Positions 38,112 through 51,200 of a stretch of 64,000 nt of DNA are shown here, one piece after another; position 1 is the first letter of the stretch; each line of letters starts with the position of its first letter. The notes under the pieces were generated by a model. That model was not told the origin of the DNA and made no database searches. It was given only the letters and a program-made list of their open reading frames with translations. The position numbers and the translations under genes are program-made. The DNA is from Brachypodium distachyon (lineage: Eukaryota > Streptophyta > Magnoliopsida > Poales > Poaceae): the NCBI RefSeq assembly GCF_000005505.3, contig NC_016133.3:5394001-5458000 (forward strand). The letters run 5' to 3'.

Positions 38112-38928
38112 GGTATGTACCGGCACCGCTTCCACCGATCAACACAGAGCAAAAGGTTCCCCAGCGCTTGGCCGTACAGTGCAGCAGGGAGAGAAGGAAG
38201 GGAGAGCTTGGATTCTGATATTCTTATGCTAACACATTTGTTGCTTGTAAAAATTATTTAATGGTCCAAACAAAATCAGGATTTTATGAAATTTTGAGGA
38301 TAGTCTTAAGATGGAAAAATCCATCTTCAGTAAAAGTTTCAAAATTTTCAGAACAAGTTTGAAACTCTGGCATTTATATTTTATTGGTATTGGTATATGC
38401 CATATGAAAGGTGTGTGTTTTGATATATGATATATGAATGGTATATATGTCATCGGTATACTCCCTCTGTCCTTGTTTTGTAGGTGTACTACCTCAGTCC
38501 ATCTATATGAGACGTACTTGATCGTTGGGTAAGTACAGCAGCTGGATGCATTAAAATAACTGCAGCCCAACTGAGCAAGGCTGCATGCTATAGGCCAAAC
38601 AGGTAAAAGCTAGCTATTGTGCCCACGAAGTGATCGACGCATAAAAAATGAAGCTAATCATCAGCCGGTTGTGTCATTGGTATATGGAATATTTTTCAAA
38701 CTTGTTCTGAAATTTTTGAAACTTTTACTAAAGGTGGATTTTCCCATCTTAAGACTACCCTCAAAGTTTCATAAAACTCTGATTTTGTTTGGACCAATAA
38801 ATAATTTGTACAAACACAAAATATGTTACTCCCCTTCATTTCTTCCTGTTGCACTGTACGGCCAAGCATATGGGGACCCTTGAATTTTGCTCAGTGGGAA
38901 TCACATGGGTGCGGTGCCAGTACATACC
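38112..38928. repeat. Long inverted repeat between the two peptide genes
   Basis: Left arm 38112-38364 and right arm 38694-38928 are inverse complements with scattered changes. For example 'gcttggccgtacagtgca' in the left arm pairs with 'tgcactgtacggccaagc' in the right, and 'cagaacaagtttgaaa' pairs with 'tttcaaacttgttctg'. The spacer is about 330 bp. The transcript would fold into a long hairpin. It could be a fold-back transposon or an inverted duplication. Confidence 0.85.
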
Positions 38929-39362
38929 TACACCGGTCGAAGCGACTTTACCGTGAAATTAGAGACATTCTTAATTAATGATCTTACTAATAGCTACTCA
39001 GGATTAAGTAAAAAAATGTTAGACCAGATGGGGGAGAGGGGCAATAATAGTTTTTCCGTCGTACGTGCTTGTGCTTTTCGAAGATCGTTGAAGCCGGGGC
39101 ACGTTCATGTCAGCGTTGTTGCTCCGTGTTGGCCCGATTGGATTTGCTCAGTTCACAGTATATGATTAATCGTACTGCAATGCATCTACTCCGTGTATAA
39201 AAATTCAAGCTTCTTCCAAGTTCCAACACGCACGCATGCACGTACAGACACATTCCATACTTGGATCGATACATGCATACATATCTATTCGTAATTTGCT
39301 CCTTTATTCATAGTACGTACTCCGAATCCTCATGCGGTCTGAAACCCCTGTATGAGTATGAT

Positions 39363-39599
39363 TCAGGCCCCACCCCGGCGGCCCATCGGGGACTCGGGCA
39401 CCGGCGGTATCTTCACCGCCGCCCCGGCCGGGCGTGGGCGTGGGAGTACGCCCCCGTCCCCGAGCTGAGCCTGAGCTGCAGCTGCAGGCTTGTAGGCGGC
39501 GGCGGCCATGGCGGCCGGAGCTCCTCCGCCCAACAGCTGGAGCAGCAGCAGCACGGACAGGATCGTCAGGAAAGCTGCAGCGGCGCCGGCGCGTGCCAT
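39363..39599 (-). CDS. Small secreted peptide precursor, copy B
   Basis: 78 residues from the ATG at 39599 (MARAGAAAAFLTILSVLLLL). The signal-peptide hydrophobic core is stronger than in copy A (LTILSVLLLLQLLGG). The pro-region is Ala-rich. The C-terminus repeats the paralogue's motif PAGAxVKxPPVPESPMGR and ends RGGA. No cysteines. A TATA box lies about 85 bases upstream. Conservation of the C-terminal motif while the middle diverges suggests selection on the mature peptide; this is inference from two copies only. Confidence 0.6.
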   Translation of the reverse strand: MARAGAAAAFLTILSVLLLLQLLGGGAPAAMAAAAYKPAAAAQAQLGDGGVLPRPRPAGAAVKIPPVPESPMGRRGGA

Positions 39600-39680
39600 G
39601 ATATCGATCTCAAGTTTCAGTGTGGAATTGCGGGTGCTAAAGAGAGTAGTGAGTGTCTGAGTGATCGGCAGGGAAGCTGC

Positions 39681-39690
39681 GTATATATAG
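39681..39690 (-). promoter_or_regulatory. TATA box of peptide gene copy B
   Basis: CTATATATAC on the minus strand, about 85 bases upstream of the ATG at 39599. The matching place in copy A (near 37730) reads CATATACG, a weaker box. Confidence 0.55.
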
Positions 39691-39865
39691 TCTCAGAGAG
39701 CGGCTCGTCGTCGCCGTGGAGGCAACAGTAGATACATGCGTTGTGGATGCTCCGGTGCCGTTTCCGGTCACTCCTCGCTCAGATGACATGCTGCAGCTGC
39801 AGGTACAGAGTGGCCTGGCTTTGGCTGCTACGGAACTTGATCATCCAGGTCTGGTGGTGGTGCCA

Positions 39866-40798
39866 TCAGCTAGCTAGCTTGTGCCCGTCATTTGCGGTAT
39901 CGACAGGCCAATGCAAACAACATGATGATCAAATTACACTTTGGCACAGAGAATCAAACAAAGCTGTTTGCACAAGCACAAGCTTGTCTCACAAACGAGA
40001 ACCAAATGAGTAACGCAATGGCGATTTGGACATTTGGTACGTTTCTTAATTGGAGACCTCGATCGGCAGTGGACACCCTGAACACCCTGAGCATAATCTT
40101 ATTCGGAGTTTCGCACATCTTTTTCTTGATCATGTTCAATTCTTTCAATCTTAATGAACACCCTGAACTTCAAGATAGGTTCCAAAAAAAAATACTTCAC
40201 TTCAATACTTTCCTTTATTGTCAACCACTGTATACTCTTAAGGATTCTGAATTTGTGAACTGATTTCCTAATGACTAAAAATTGTCGTGATTTCATGAAA
40301 CAACTTTTGTGCTCTTAAATGACAATGAAACTTTTGACATAAGTTGCTTAGCCTGCTTTGCAAATGAAAGAGTTCTGTTTCGTTTTTACATCTACAGAGC
40401 ATTGAAGTAAATTTATATTGATCACAAGACACGATAATAGTAACCATGTTAGGACATTGCACAATCCAAGTGGTATAAATACATCGGTGGGGTCATTCTT
40501 GCTTCGCAAAAGATTGATTTTGTTGTTCGCGATACTTCACATAATTGGAAAATAAATGATAATGAAATGCAAGAACGGTCTTCTCAATGTGTTTGCACGC
40601 AGGTATCTACAATCTATGTTTCCTTTTCCTCACACAAGATAGAAATGCGAATCATACCTAAACCAAAAGCCTAAGCCTGTATTTGGCCACACCAAAGTTA
40701 TAGTTCCTCCTCAAAAGGGAGGATATGATATATCCTTGATCACTTTGTGTAAATGTTCAAACCAATAAAAGGTTTGAGCAAAAGGTCTGCTCTCAAGA
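39866..40798. other. Intergenic between peptide gene B and DDI1
   Basis: AT-rich DNA without a recognisable gene. The last 150 bases form the 3' UTR region of the minus-strand DDI1 gene. Confidence 0.4.
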
Positions 40799-43700
40799 CT
40801 AACCACCAAACAGAAACCCAGCCGCTTGGTCCTCGTTACCGTTACACAACTTGAGTGCTTGTATAACAGATGCCCGGTCGAATCCAAGTTCCACGAGCTT
40901 TGTGACTTTTGCTTCAAAATCTCCTCCCTGGCAAGAGCTCTCAAACGGTTAACATCAATCTATAATTCATCAACTCAAATGAATAGAAGTCCACAATATT
41001 GAAACAAAAAAATAAGACTTGCCTGTGGAGGAACCACAGCTGGACCTGCAAAGGAAACCAAAGTCGGTTAGAATTTATCAATGCTTTGATCGGCTAAAAG
41101 TTGTCAGAAGATCAAGTCCAAGTCAAGGGACTATACAAGAGCAAAAGCAAACTAACCTGCGGGAGAGGATCGCAGTGGGACATCCGGAGTCTTCTCCCGT
41201 GCTTTTGATGATTCCTGGATGACATAGGTAAATAAGGATACATGGATGGCAAATTATTACTTAAAAAACAACACTGCATTATGCAAAACAGTAATTTTGC
41301 TTACTCCAGCTGTCCCTTTGCTAAGAGGTTCTAGTTTCGACAATTTCTCTTCGTCGCGTATATGTGAAGGGATGTCTTTCTCTGAAAATACCATATTAGA
41401 GTGAGTGAAGAACTGATAATTATAAAATTGTAGAAGTACGTAACCAGACAGGGGAAAGTTCAATACTGGGAAGCAACTAATAAGTAATAACATCTGAACT
41501 TATTTCACACCATCATCGAGAACAGAGATAAGAAAAACATGAAATAGGTGCTTCATAGTATAAGCTACTAACCATGTAAGAAGGGCACTGACACCTCACC
41601 ACCTCCTACTCTAAGAACATTGTCCTTTAGGTCAATTATGCACTGTATTGAGGAGCAGAAAGCATTATTATGGGATGTAATCACTAATCAGCCCATGGGA
41701 CTTGGACACTTATTCCCATATACTTAGTCATGCAATTACCTGATGTTTTCGCAGCATATCAAGCCCGAAAAGGAATTCCATATTGGCAGCATCCAATACT
41801 GTAAATGAACACGGATAGAATGCGTGGCCAATCTGTCCAACGATAGAGCAATGCTTTGTGAAGTACTGTTACTGCTTAACTAATCATTATGATGAAATTT
41901 ATCCAGAATTCCATATTGGAAGCATTCATACTGTGGGCGAACATGGATAGCAAGTGTCTAAGCTGCTCCGATATGGATACATGTATCAGTATCGGGTTTA
42001 TATGGATAGGAATAAGCATTTTTCAAAGATGTCGATACAGCCATACAGGGTATGTTTGACTACTTAAATAATAGTCCATCCGATCCATAATAAGTGTCGC
42101 TAATTTAGTACGAAGTTGTACTAAATCAGCGACACTTATTATGGATCGGAGGGAGTAACAATAAGTTACATGTCGTAGGAGGAACAACAGATTTTTAGGC
42201 TTTGATTTCCTAATGCATCTTTAATCCTCACATCCTAACTTCTAAGCTGAGCAAGAATATCAATTGCTACCTTCTTACATGGCTGAATTCTAATCCCAGC
42301 TACTGTTTTCAGAAAATGGCTTTGCACTCTAGAGTAGCAACTAAAAGCCAATATGACCACAGTAATTACATTTACATCTAGTATTTATCCCACCAGTTGT
42401 TTTCTTCTAGAATGATATTACTCCCTCCGACCCATATTACTTGTCGAAATATTACATGTATCTAGACGCTTTTTAAACATATATACATCCATATTTGGGC
42501 AAATTTGAGACAAGTAATATGGGTCAGAGGGAGTACTATATTTTCTGATATTAGCTAAATACTCGTACGCTGCTACATTCAAAACAAATTAGACTACCCA
42601 GCTTTGGTGACAAACTTCATCACCCATCACCATCTCAATCTTTTGCAATAGATTTATTATTTGCATTAGAAATAGGTAAGGTTTTTTACAATAGAATGAT
42701 GCGTCCCTCACCGATTGACTCTTTTATAGGAGTAAAGATGTATCAGGCACGTATCCGTATCATATATCTGATAAGGATATGGTAGTCCATGCATGCATCA
42801 GTGTTGCGTAGGAAACCATGGCCAATCTATCCAAACACATTACATCGTTTTGATTCCAGTTAGGACTCTCCGATGCAGCACAAAGTTGTGGAGGAGCAAC
42901 TCCACCTTACTGCTATAATATAAACAGCACAAATGTTGAAGGAACCACTTCAACGTGCTGCGCTAGATATCGCTGTAGGGGCGGGGAACTGCCAAGAGTT
43001 TAATCCAAACTCTTAACACACAAGATCTAATCCAAGATCTAAGACAAAGAACATAAAGTGCTCTTTATTGATAGGTAGTGGTACATAGACTGCCCCAAGA
43101 TAGAGGTGTGGACCTCTATTTATAGGCCTCATGAGCCTGCACTACTTAGCTCTACTTAGAACTAGAAGCTTCTAGGGAACACTACTCAAAGCTAGGAAAA
43201 TATCCTAGTTACAACTTATAGTAGAACACTCTAGAAACTACCACAACACCTATGACTAAAAGACAAGTTACTTAGAATATAGTAGAAGTGTGTAGAAGCC
43301 TTGAGAGATCTGACTTCTACATTTATTTTATTTTGGTTTTCTCTACTGTCCCTCATCACTCTCTGCATGGTTTTCATGAAACATAGACAACATGCTGTAC
43401 AACAATCAAGTTCAAGTTTTTGTACCCAATTAATGAGTTTGATATCATATGATCACTTAGTCTTTCTGAACTAAATAATACTCGTTCAGACTGTAAATGT
43501 GTCGATGACTCAAATAGCATTGCAACATGTCCAAAGTCCTCGTCCAGAAAATGACCCATTGATAAAAAGGTGGACTGTTGACATCTGTAAAGCATCAGCA
43601 ATCAAGCAAACCTTTATTGGCGCTACGTGTATTCTTCCAAGTATCTCCGATTGACCAACTCCAATAGCAACCCCTCTGTAACGCTGATCAAGGAGCCTGA

Positions 43701-46700
43701 GTAACCTGCATATGGTTGTCCATTACAAGATCAAATGCAGCATGCTATGCATTTCAGTGAGTGTCTCGAGAGAATGATTTATGTTCATCATAAGATAAGC
43801 TATTAAACATTTAGGCGGCGTATCCGGTGAAAACCTTCATTCGGTGCAAACCGTGCAAACTTCATAAAAACCATGTTTAAAAGTTTCAAAAAAATTCTAC
43901 AAAAATACCATATGTTGGGAGTGTGATGTTCTACAAACCTGCAAAATTTCAAGTTCAAGGTCAAAATCATTTGGAATGAATTAAAAAGAGAAATTTACGA
44001 TGAACAGTGTCAGACATTGAAAGATCACTATTCATGCAGAATTTGTTTTTTTCGCTGCTACCAAATGCCATTGAGTTTGGACTTGAAATTTTGCACATAT
44101 ATAAAACATCACTTTTCTAACATATGTAATTTTTTCGAGAATTTTTTGAACCTTTTTAGATGGAGTTTTCACAGTTTGCACCGTAGAGATGGTTTTCACC
44201 GGATATTTTGCCAAACATTTATGCCTTTTTCATGCTTATCATATGAGATATGAAACGCTAAGCAATTTCAATCTACTACATCTTATTTCATAACCGTACC
44301 CACAGCGCTCAGCACAATCTTTTGATATGATAGTTGACTGAGCTCCACTATCAACGAAGGCCTGAAAATGAAACAAAAGCAAAGATCACATATCTAAAAC
44401 AGTTAGCAGGAAGCTGTCAAGTCAAGCATCTGCATAAAGCCCACATCATGTTATTGCATATCCTTGTACTTAGTAGGCGGGTAGTACTCAAAGATAACAC
44501 ATAGCAATGAAAATTTTACTTCAATAAGAAGCATGGGTTGAAATAAGATTCTGCTGATATTGTATTTATAAAATTAATGCAATCAACAACTACTCGTTAG
44601 GAGTTTATAGCAAAGTCCATCCAAGCTCTCTGGTATTTAGAGTACCATAACAAAAATGTTGTTTGGACTTGTTAGTGCAGGCATTGCTCAGCTGCTCATC
44701 ATGCTCGTTATATACGAGAACAAATATATGAAATAACATAATACCTTCAAAGGTACCCCGTTGACTTCCATATCCACATATAGCATAACCTGAAACCAGA
44801 ATGCTGGTTGATTAATCAGTACAAAGAATAGCACGTAAAATAGAAGCATACTAAGATTCAACATACCACTCGACCAAATGCTTCAGGATTGTGCTCTATA
44901 GCAGCCTCCCAGTTTTCATCGATGCCTTTCTGAATAAGGCAATTTACAGGTAGTCAGAATGTCAGGTATCTAACTGAATATTTTCTGAGGTGAACAGGAA
45001 AGGAAGTATATAACACAGTTAAGACAGACATGCGCATAATACTACATAAAAGCTATCATGGTAATGTTAACAGTTTAATATTATTTGATAACTAAACCAA
45101 ACAGAAGTTAATACTACTACATAATATATGCATGAGAAGAGAATTATCATTTCCTCTCCATTGTATTCCCTCACATGTTTATTTCTAATTTTATGACGAA
45201 AATTCTTTAAGGCTTGTTCGGCTTTGCTGTGAATTGTGATAGCCCTGTTGATTTGAGCTGCAATTAGATAATTAGGCATCAGGCTGCCTGATTGCCTTAA
45301 TCAAGTCGCAAACAGATAAATTTCGGTTATGGTTGTGGGTTCAGAAGGCGGCAGAAGACAAGCATAACCCTGAAGGCATTGAATAGGTTATATGTTACAG
45401 ATAGGAAGGTTAAGAAAGGTGTAAATCAAGTGTTAGTCTCCTTGTTGGATACGGTTGGGTCTATTAGAAGGAGTCCAGTTAAGTTAGGAAGAGTCCAATT
45501 GAATGAAGAATTTAGAGTCATGGTTCAGTCTTGAGTTTGAATTGAGATCCGACTTCTGGATCAAGTGAGTTGTCCTATATAGACTAGCGTGTAACCCTTT
45601 GATCAAGCAATGAAATAAATGGAAATTCTATAAGTCTCAGAGCCTCTTTTCCAGATCAGGGACAAGCCCTATCGCCAGATCGTTGTGTGCAAGCACCCTA
45701 AAGCCGATCTTCAGACCTTTATCATACCCAAATTACTCCCTCCTTTTCACAAAGAATGGCACGCACGCATTTCAAGATTTTACTTTGACCAACAATTATA
45801 CTAACGATTTGAGGGTTTTGTGCTACAAAAACTATGTCATTGGATTCGTATTTCAAAAACCTTTCCAACAATATAAAATTTGTAACATATAACCTACATA
45901 TATTGGTGTAATCATTGGTCAAAGTTCGATCTCGAAAAGCGTGGACGCCATTCTTTGTGAAATGGAGGGAGTATCTCGTTATGGATCTAGGTCCATCATA
46001 TTTCTGTATTCCAGACATATGAGATGAAAGGTAAGGGCAACAATTGGATAACCAAGTCAACTATATTTAGTTTGATTAAGCCATCAAAGTGATAAACTTT
46101 TATGACATCTTTTCCACAGCAGCTTAAAAATATTAGCACTGCGTAACAACCTATACAAGCACATTCCTGGGGTTGTAATGTAGTGATATTGCTATTTCAC
46201 GTCTGCCTTGTGAATATATAAAAAGGCATAAACGTTCAACAGGTGTTATCATGACAAAAAAAAAGAGGTTTCTACCTGTCGAATGGCAGCTTCAATTTTC
46301 TTCTGAGCCTCAACGTCAAATGGATCAGCATACATTAAAGCCTGCATATAAAATGATAATTACTAATGACTTGACCTATAATTACTCAACAAGAAAAAGA
46401 ACATCGAACTGCTCGAACTGCCAAGTCTTAAAGTGGTGGAATATATCTATCCAAAAGAACTTCCAAAATGTGAAATTTTACACAGCATGAAACAACAGCA
46501 CATATTCCCAGCTTTCATTTAAGTAAGACATGACACAACTTGCAGAAAAATAAGACTTAGCAACGAGCCAATGAGATCCTCACAAGCTCTTCTTCCTGTT
46601 TGCGCTTTAGTTGTAGTCTTTGTTGGTGGTGTGACCGCAAGATATTTTGCAACGCATTGATGTCATCTCCAAGGATGGCTTGTGCTAATGAAGGGTCATT

Positions 46701-48207
46701 CTGCAAATTAAAAAGATATTGGTTTTTAACAAAAGAAATGAGCATATTTTCTGTAACTGACATCTGGGAACTGTAATCTGGTCGATTTTGATAAATCAAT
46801 GAAGATACCAGCAAAGTTTACCTGGAGGAGTTGTGCCATAAGCTGTGAATCACCTCGAAAATGTTGTTGGAGGGCTTGAGGATTTACAGCTGACCCGTCA
46901 GGATTTAACCTCATTTGATCCTGAGATGTCCTGAAATTTTCACCCCAGGAATCAACAACTAGAAAGCATCGTCACTTCAGTGGAATTACAATTCATGAGA
47001 TTAGTTGAGCTAACAAATGATATTGCATCTCTTTCAACATTATGCCAGTTCTAATTTGTGATCATGATACACCAAAATTTGAACTGACAACTGCAAGAAG
47101 AAAACCATCAATGCGTACCAAAAAGAGAAAATTAGACCAGAAGCATCATATCACTGCAGGAATCTAAACCCCTCAAGGAATTACCTTGGAGAACCAACAA
47201 AGGTTCTGCCTCTGTTCTAAGTACACATGTCGTCCTAGAATGGTGCGGTCAAACTTCACCAACTTTGACTCACAATTGTATATCAAAATTTTAAGATTGG
47301 ATAGTGAAAATAATATCATTAGATTAGTTATAAAAAATATTTTCATAACACTGTAATTTTATAATTTTTGACCAATATTCATATAATCATATGAAAAACA
47401 ATGGTCAAAGTTGCATGTTTGAGACTGTCAATTTCTAAAATGATGTATTTCCGACCGAGGGATTACATGACATATCTACTTGTACACGAGGAAGGACAAC
47501 AAGCGAACCTGTTATTGGAGGAAGGGACCATCATTACAAGATCACCATCATGGACTCCGATTGCGCTGAGCTTCTCAGCATTGTTCATCTCCTTGCCATT
47601 GAAGTGAAGCAGCTGCTGCTGCAACGGCACTTGAGTCTAGCACCACACAGTCACACACAAAACCAACAATGTGAGGTCAATCCAGTCCAGGCAAAGCCTG
47701 GGACAGAGCTCTGAAGGAAACTGCAGGCCTGTCTTACCTCCACCTCAAGAAGCGCCTTCAAATTCTCCACCTGCAAAGCACGCAGAGGGCACCAATCAGC
47801 CAAAAGTCGCAAATTTTGCATGTGTGGATTGCAATCGCAGTTCAGTCACAAGCAGAAGGGTCGGGACGACCCTAACCAAACCAAGCCGCCACACCTAGAC
47901 CAGAAAAAGTCAAAAGATCCGATCGAACTTCGCTGCTAGACACGAGGCGCCAACAAACGCTACGGGGGAGTGCATTACGGGTCTCTACAGGTCGAGTGCG
48001 CCCTCCTCTCGACGAAATTCCTCTCCCTTCTCACGAGCTCGCCGCCAGAGTTCCGGCCAAAAGAAGCAGCCTTTGTTGCCCGTCAAGATCGAGATGGGGG
48101 GAGGTAGAGGAGGATTGGGTGCGGGAGAGAGAGAGGCTTACGGATTCGTCGGGGTCGACGTCGAGGGTGAGAATCTGCTCGTCGGCAGTCATCACGGTGA
48201 GCTTCAT
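40799..48207 (-). CDS. DDI1: DNA damage-inducible protein 1 (ubiquitin shuttle/aspartyl protease)
   Basis: Sixteen exons: 48207-48142, 47770-47738, 47636-47509, 46930-46822, 46700-46584, 46341-46276, 44929-44867, 44789-44745, 44361-44300, 43705-43612, 41832-41740, 41642-41573, 41381-41305, 41214-41157, 41045-41023, 40927-40799. They total 1,233 bases, 410 residues, in one frame. The product has a ubiquitin-like N-terminus (MKLTVMTADEQILTLDV), a helical middle (NDPSLAQAILGDD), and the retroviral-type protease domain with catalytic Asp213 in VDSGAQS plus GRIHVAPIK and FLFGLDMLRKHQ. A UBA domain ends it (KVTKLVELGFDRASVIQAL). It matches plant DDI1 length (about 414). DDI1 delivers ubiquitinated substrates to the proteasome and cleaves some itself. 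Intron 15 begins GC (CAG|GCAAGT at 41022). Introns hold several MITEs. Confidence 0.93.
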
Positions 48208-51200
48208 CTCGCCGCCGCCGGTTGGAATCGAAGACCTCGGCCTAGGCTGTGAAAAGAGAGAGGGGGGCAGAGAGAGGGCTTTCCTGTTGGCTGCGGACGA
48301 GGCGAGTCTACGGGCGTCAAATTGGGCAGAGAGGGCTTTCCTTGCTTGCAGAAGTGGCAAAGAATCCCGACGGTATACCGTAACTTTCCTCGCGGTATAG
48401 GCCCGCGCCGTTTGGCCTCCGCGCCGTATTTAAAAAATTATTTTCCGGAGTCAAAATCGGATGCACGCATTACCGAAATTTAGACGAGTACACAGGACAC
48501 TGAACACGACGTAAAAATCCAAAGACACTTTTGGGTACTCCCACTCCGATCTAAAAAATTGTCGCAGTTTTGAACTAAAACGATAAGAAAAATTTGCACC
48601 GGAGGTCCAAATCTTTTAAGATTAGAGGTTTCAGAGCGGCATATGGGTTTTCCACTTCAAGAATTCTCATAGGCATGAAAATATTACATCTTCCGGTTCA
48701 AAAAGACTATCGTCGCTTTAGTTTAAAACTGCGCCAATCTTTTAGGATCAGAGGGAGTAAGTACGAATATTTTCTCGAGGCATTATGCGTAAGAAAATCA
48801 AAATTTACAGAAATTATGTGTATCAATTACAACCTCTTAATTTATGTGTGTATACATAAAAACGAAAATGCCCCGCCCACCCTCATGGTAAAAAACCCAA
48901 GCATATTCCTTGTCAAACACGAACCCAACCCGCCATCTACAGCAAATATTCTTCGGAGTTCAATGGGCGGCGATGTTCTGCAACCACGTGAGGTGCGTGG
49001 GCATGCCGACAATCCACGTCCTAATGATGGTGGATGACACCTACCCATGGGGCTCCTTCACCAAGCCCTATGGCCGATGTGCTCGACAACGATACTCGGC
49101 GTCCTCTTTGTCTAACTTTTGAAGAAAGTGTGGAGACACCTCCTCACTGGTTACCCTTTTGCTTAGATCATTTGGAACAAGATTGTAGTCCGGTCCAATG
49201 TTGCCATCTTCAAGCCTGATGTTTGGCCACCGGTGTCACGCATCAACGAGTGGTGCTCCTAAAGACCTGATGCCGCTAAGAGCCTAAGATCTTACTACTT
49301 GACAAACATTGCGCCAAAAGAGCTGCCTCCTTGTGCTCCTATCCTTCTAGAAACGCCAAGATTTTTCAAGTTAAATCGCGGTTGCCCTAAGGTCGTGTTC
49401 GCATAGATTACTCAAGAAGCAGCTAATTGGGGAAGGTCAATTCCATTGGTTTAGGTCAACTGGCAGTCTGGTCTCTAGTTCAGATGATGCACCGTCGTTC
49501 CATATTATTATTTTTGGTTTTCTACGTCTCTCCCCTTGCTAGTCCTTTTTTGTACCGCCTCTGTTTCATAATTCTTGTCGAAATATTACATGTATCTAGA
49601 AGTTTCTTAGAATAGATACATCCATATTTGGACAAATTTGAGACAAGAATTATGAAACTGAAAGAGTATTTCCTGTGTACTCTTTTGGATCAATCCCGTA
49701 TCGACCCTCTCGGCAATAAATAACACGTTGTGGCTGCGTTGTTTCGTAAAGAAAAAACAAAGTTTGAAAAACCTTGATGAAACTTTTGGTTTTATCGGGC
49801 ATTTTGTTATTGTCTGTGCTCAATTACCTACAATCGTTTCAGTCTAATGTGTTTCATTCAGTATATCATTGAACACAGATAATTGTTCTCAAAACAAGAT
49901 TTTCCGTACTATATATACTCCCTAATTCGCATGACAACATGTGGACATCTTCCTCCTTTTTTCCAGAAAAGGCTTTTCTTAGCTCGTGTTCTCTCCCTGT
50001 TCTATTTTCATGGCGGACCTAGAACTAGAACTGCATGCGACCACCTTTATTCTCGTGGACATAAATAGCACTCAGCTGACAACAGCGCGCGATCGTCGGG
50101 CGTCTAATCTTCTTGGGCAAAAACCGTCCAATTCATTCATCTTTGGTGCCGTCGTCAACCTCCTTTCCCGATCGATAGCGCGCATCGATCCGCCCAAACT
50201 GAAGTTGTTTCTTATTTTCTCACAAGATCGATCGATCTACTGCACATCCTCGACAATTAACGGATTGGCCGGCGCATCCAACTGCTAAAGCCAAAGGCAC
50301 GCCATTTCCTTGTTCCTCTTGCTTTGTTGGATTTGGTAGAGAATTTGGTACGATGCCTTAATTTATTGTTCTTGTATGCAGCCCATGACGACGGAGCATG
50401 GAGGATTCTACTTCTGGATGGATCGCCATTGTCGTTGACGGCGAGGTGTTGTCGTGGTATAGCTAGGGGAAGAGGGATCTGATCTGATTCTTTGGGCGCC
50501 ATGCAGAGCGCCATGCATAAGCGTTCCAGATCCTGCGAGCCTTCCAGGGCGGACGATCGGGGCGGCTGCCATGGCGGGCCGACGGCCTCCGACGACTCCA
50601 TCACGGCCAAAGCGGCCTCCTCGTCCTGCTCGGCGCAGTGCTCGGCGATGTCGGCGTACCTCGCCAAGATCAGCGGCGCCGAGCGCCTGGTCTCCGCCGT
50701 CTGGCACAAGAGCATCATCAACCAGTCCTTCACCATCACCATCGATCGCCCCCCTTGCGGTGGTGGTGGCGATGATGCCGGCAGCGAAGACGACGACGGG
50801 TCGACCTTGATCAGCTACAAGGTGGAGATGAAGCCCTGGCCCTTCTGGAGCAAGAAGGGCCTCAAGAGCTTCTACCTCGACGGCGACCGCGTCGACCTCG
50901 TCTGGGACCTCCGGACGGCCAGGTTCACGACGAGCAGCCCGGAGCCGGCGCACGGGTACTACGTGGCGCTGGTGAACAATGAGGAGGTGGTGCTCGTCTT
51001 CGGCGACCAGAAGAAGGAGGCCTACAAGCGGGCCAAGACGCGGCCCTCGCTCATCGACCCGGTCCCGGTGTGCCGCCGGGAGAGCGTCGTCGGGCGGCGG
51101 AGCTTCGTGGGCCGGGCAAAGCTGACGGGGAAGAAAGAATACCACGACATCGCCGTCGAGAGCCTGCTCGCGGGGCCCCGGGAACCGGAGATGTCTATCG

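Larger units (their letters stand above)
36885..39865. repeat. Tandem duplication containing two secreted-peptide genes
   Basis: Block A (about 36885-37895) and block B (about 39030-39865) are collinear: 'ccgtgttggcccgattggat' (36966, 39125), the gene body, and 'gtggatgctccggtgccgtt' (37794, 39744) appear in both. The offset is about 2 kb. Promoters and 3' flanks are duplicated along with the genes. Confidence 0.85.
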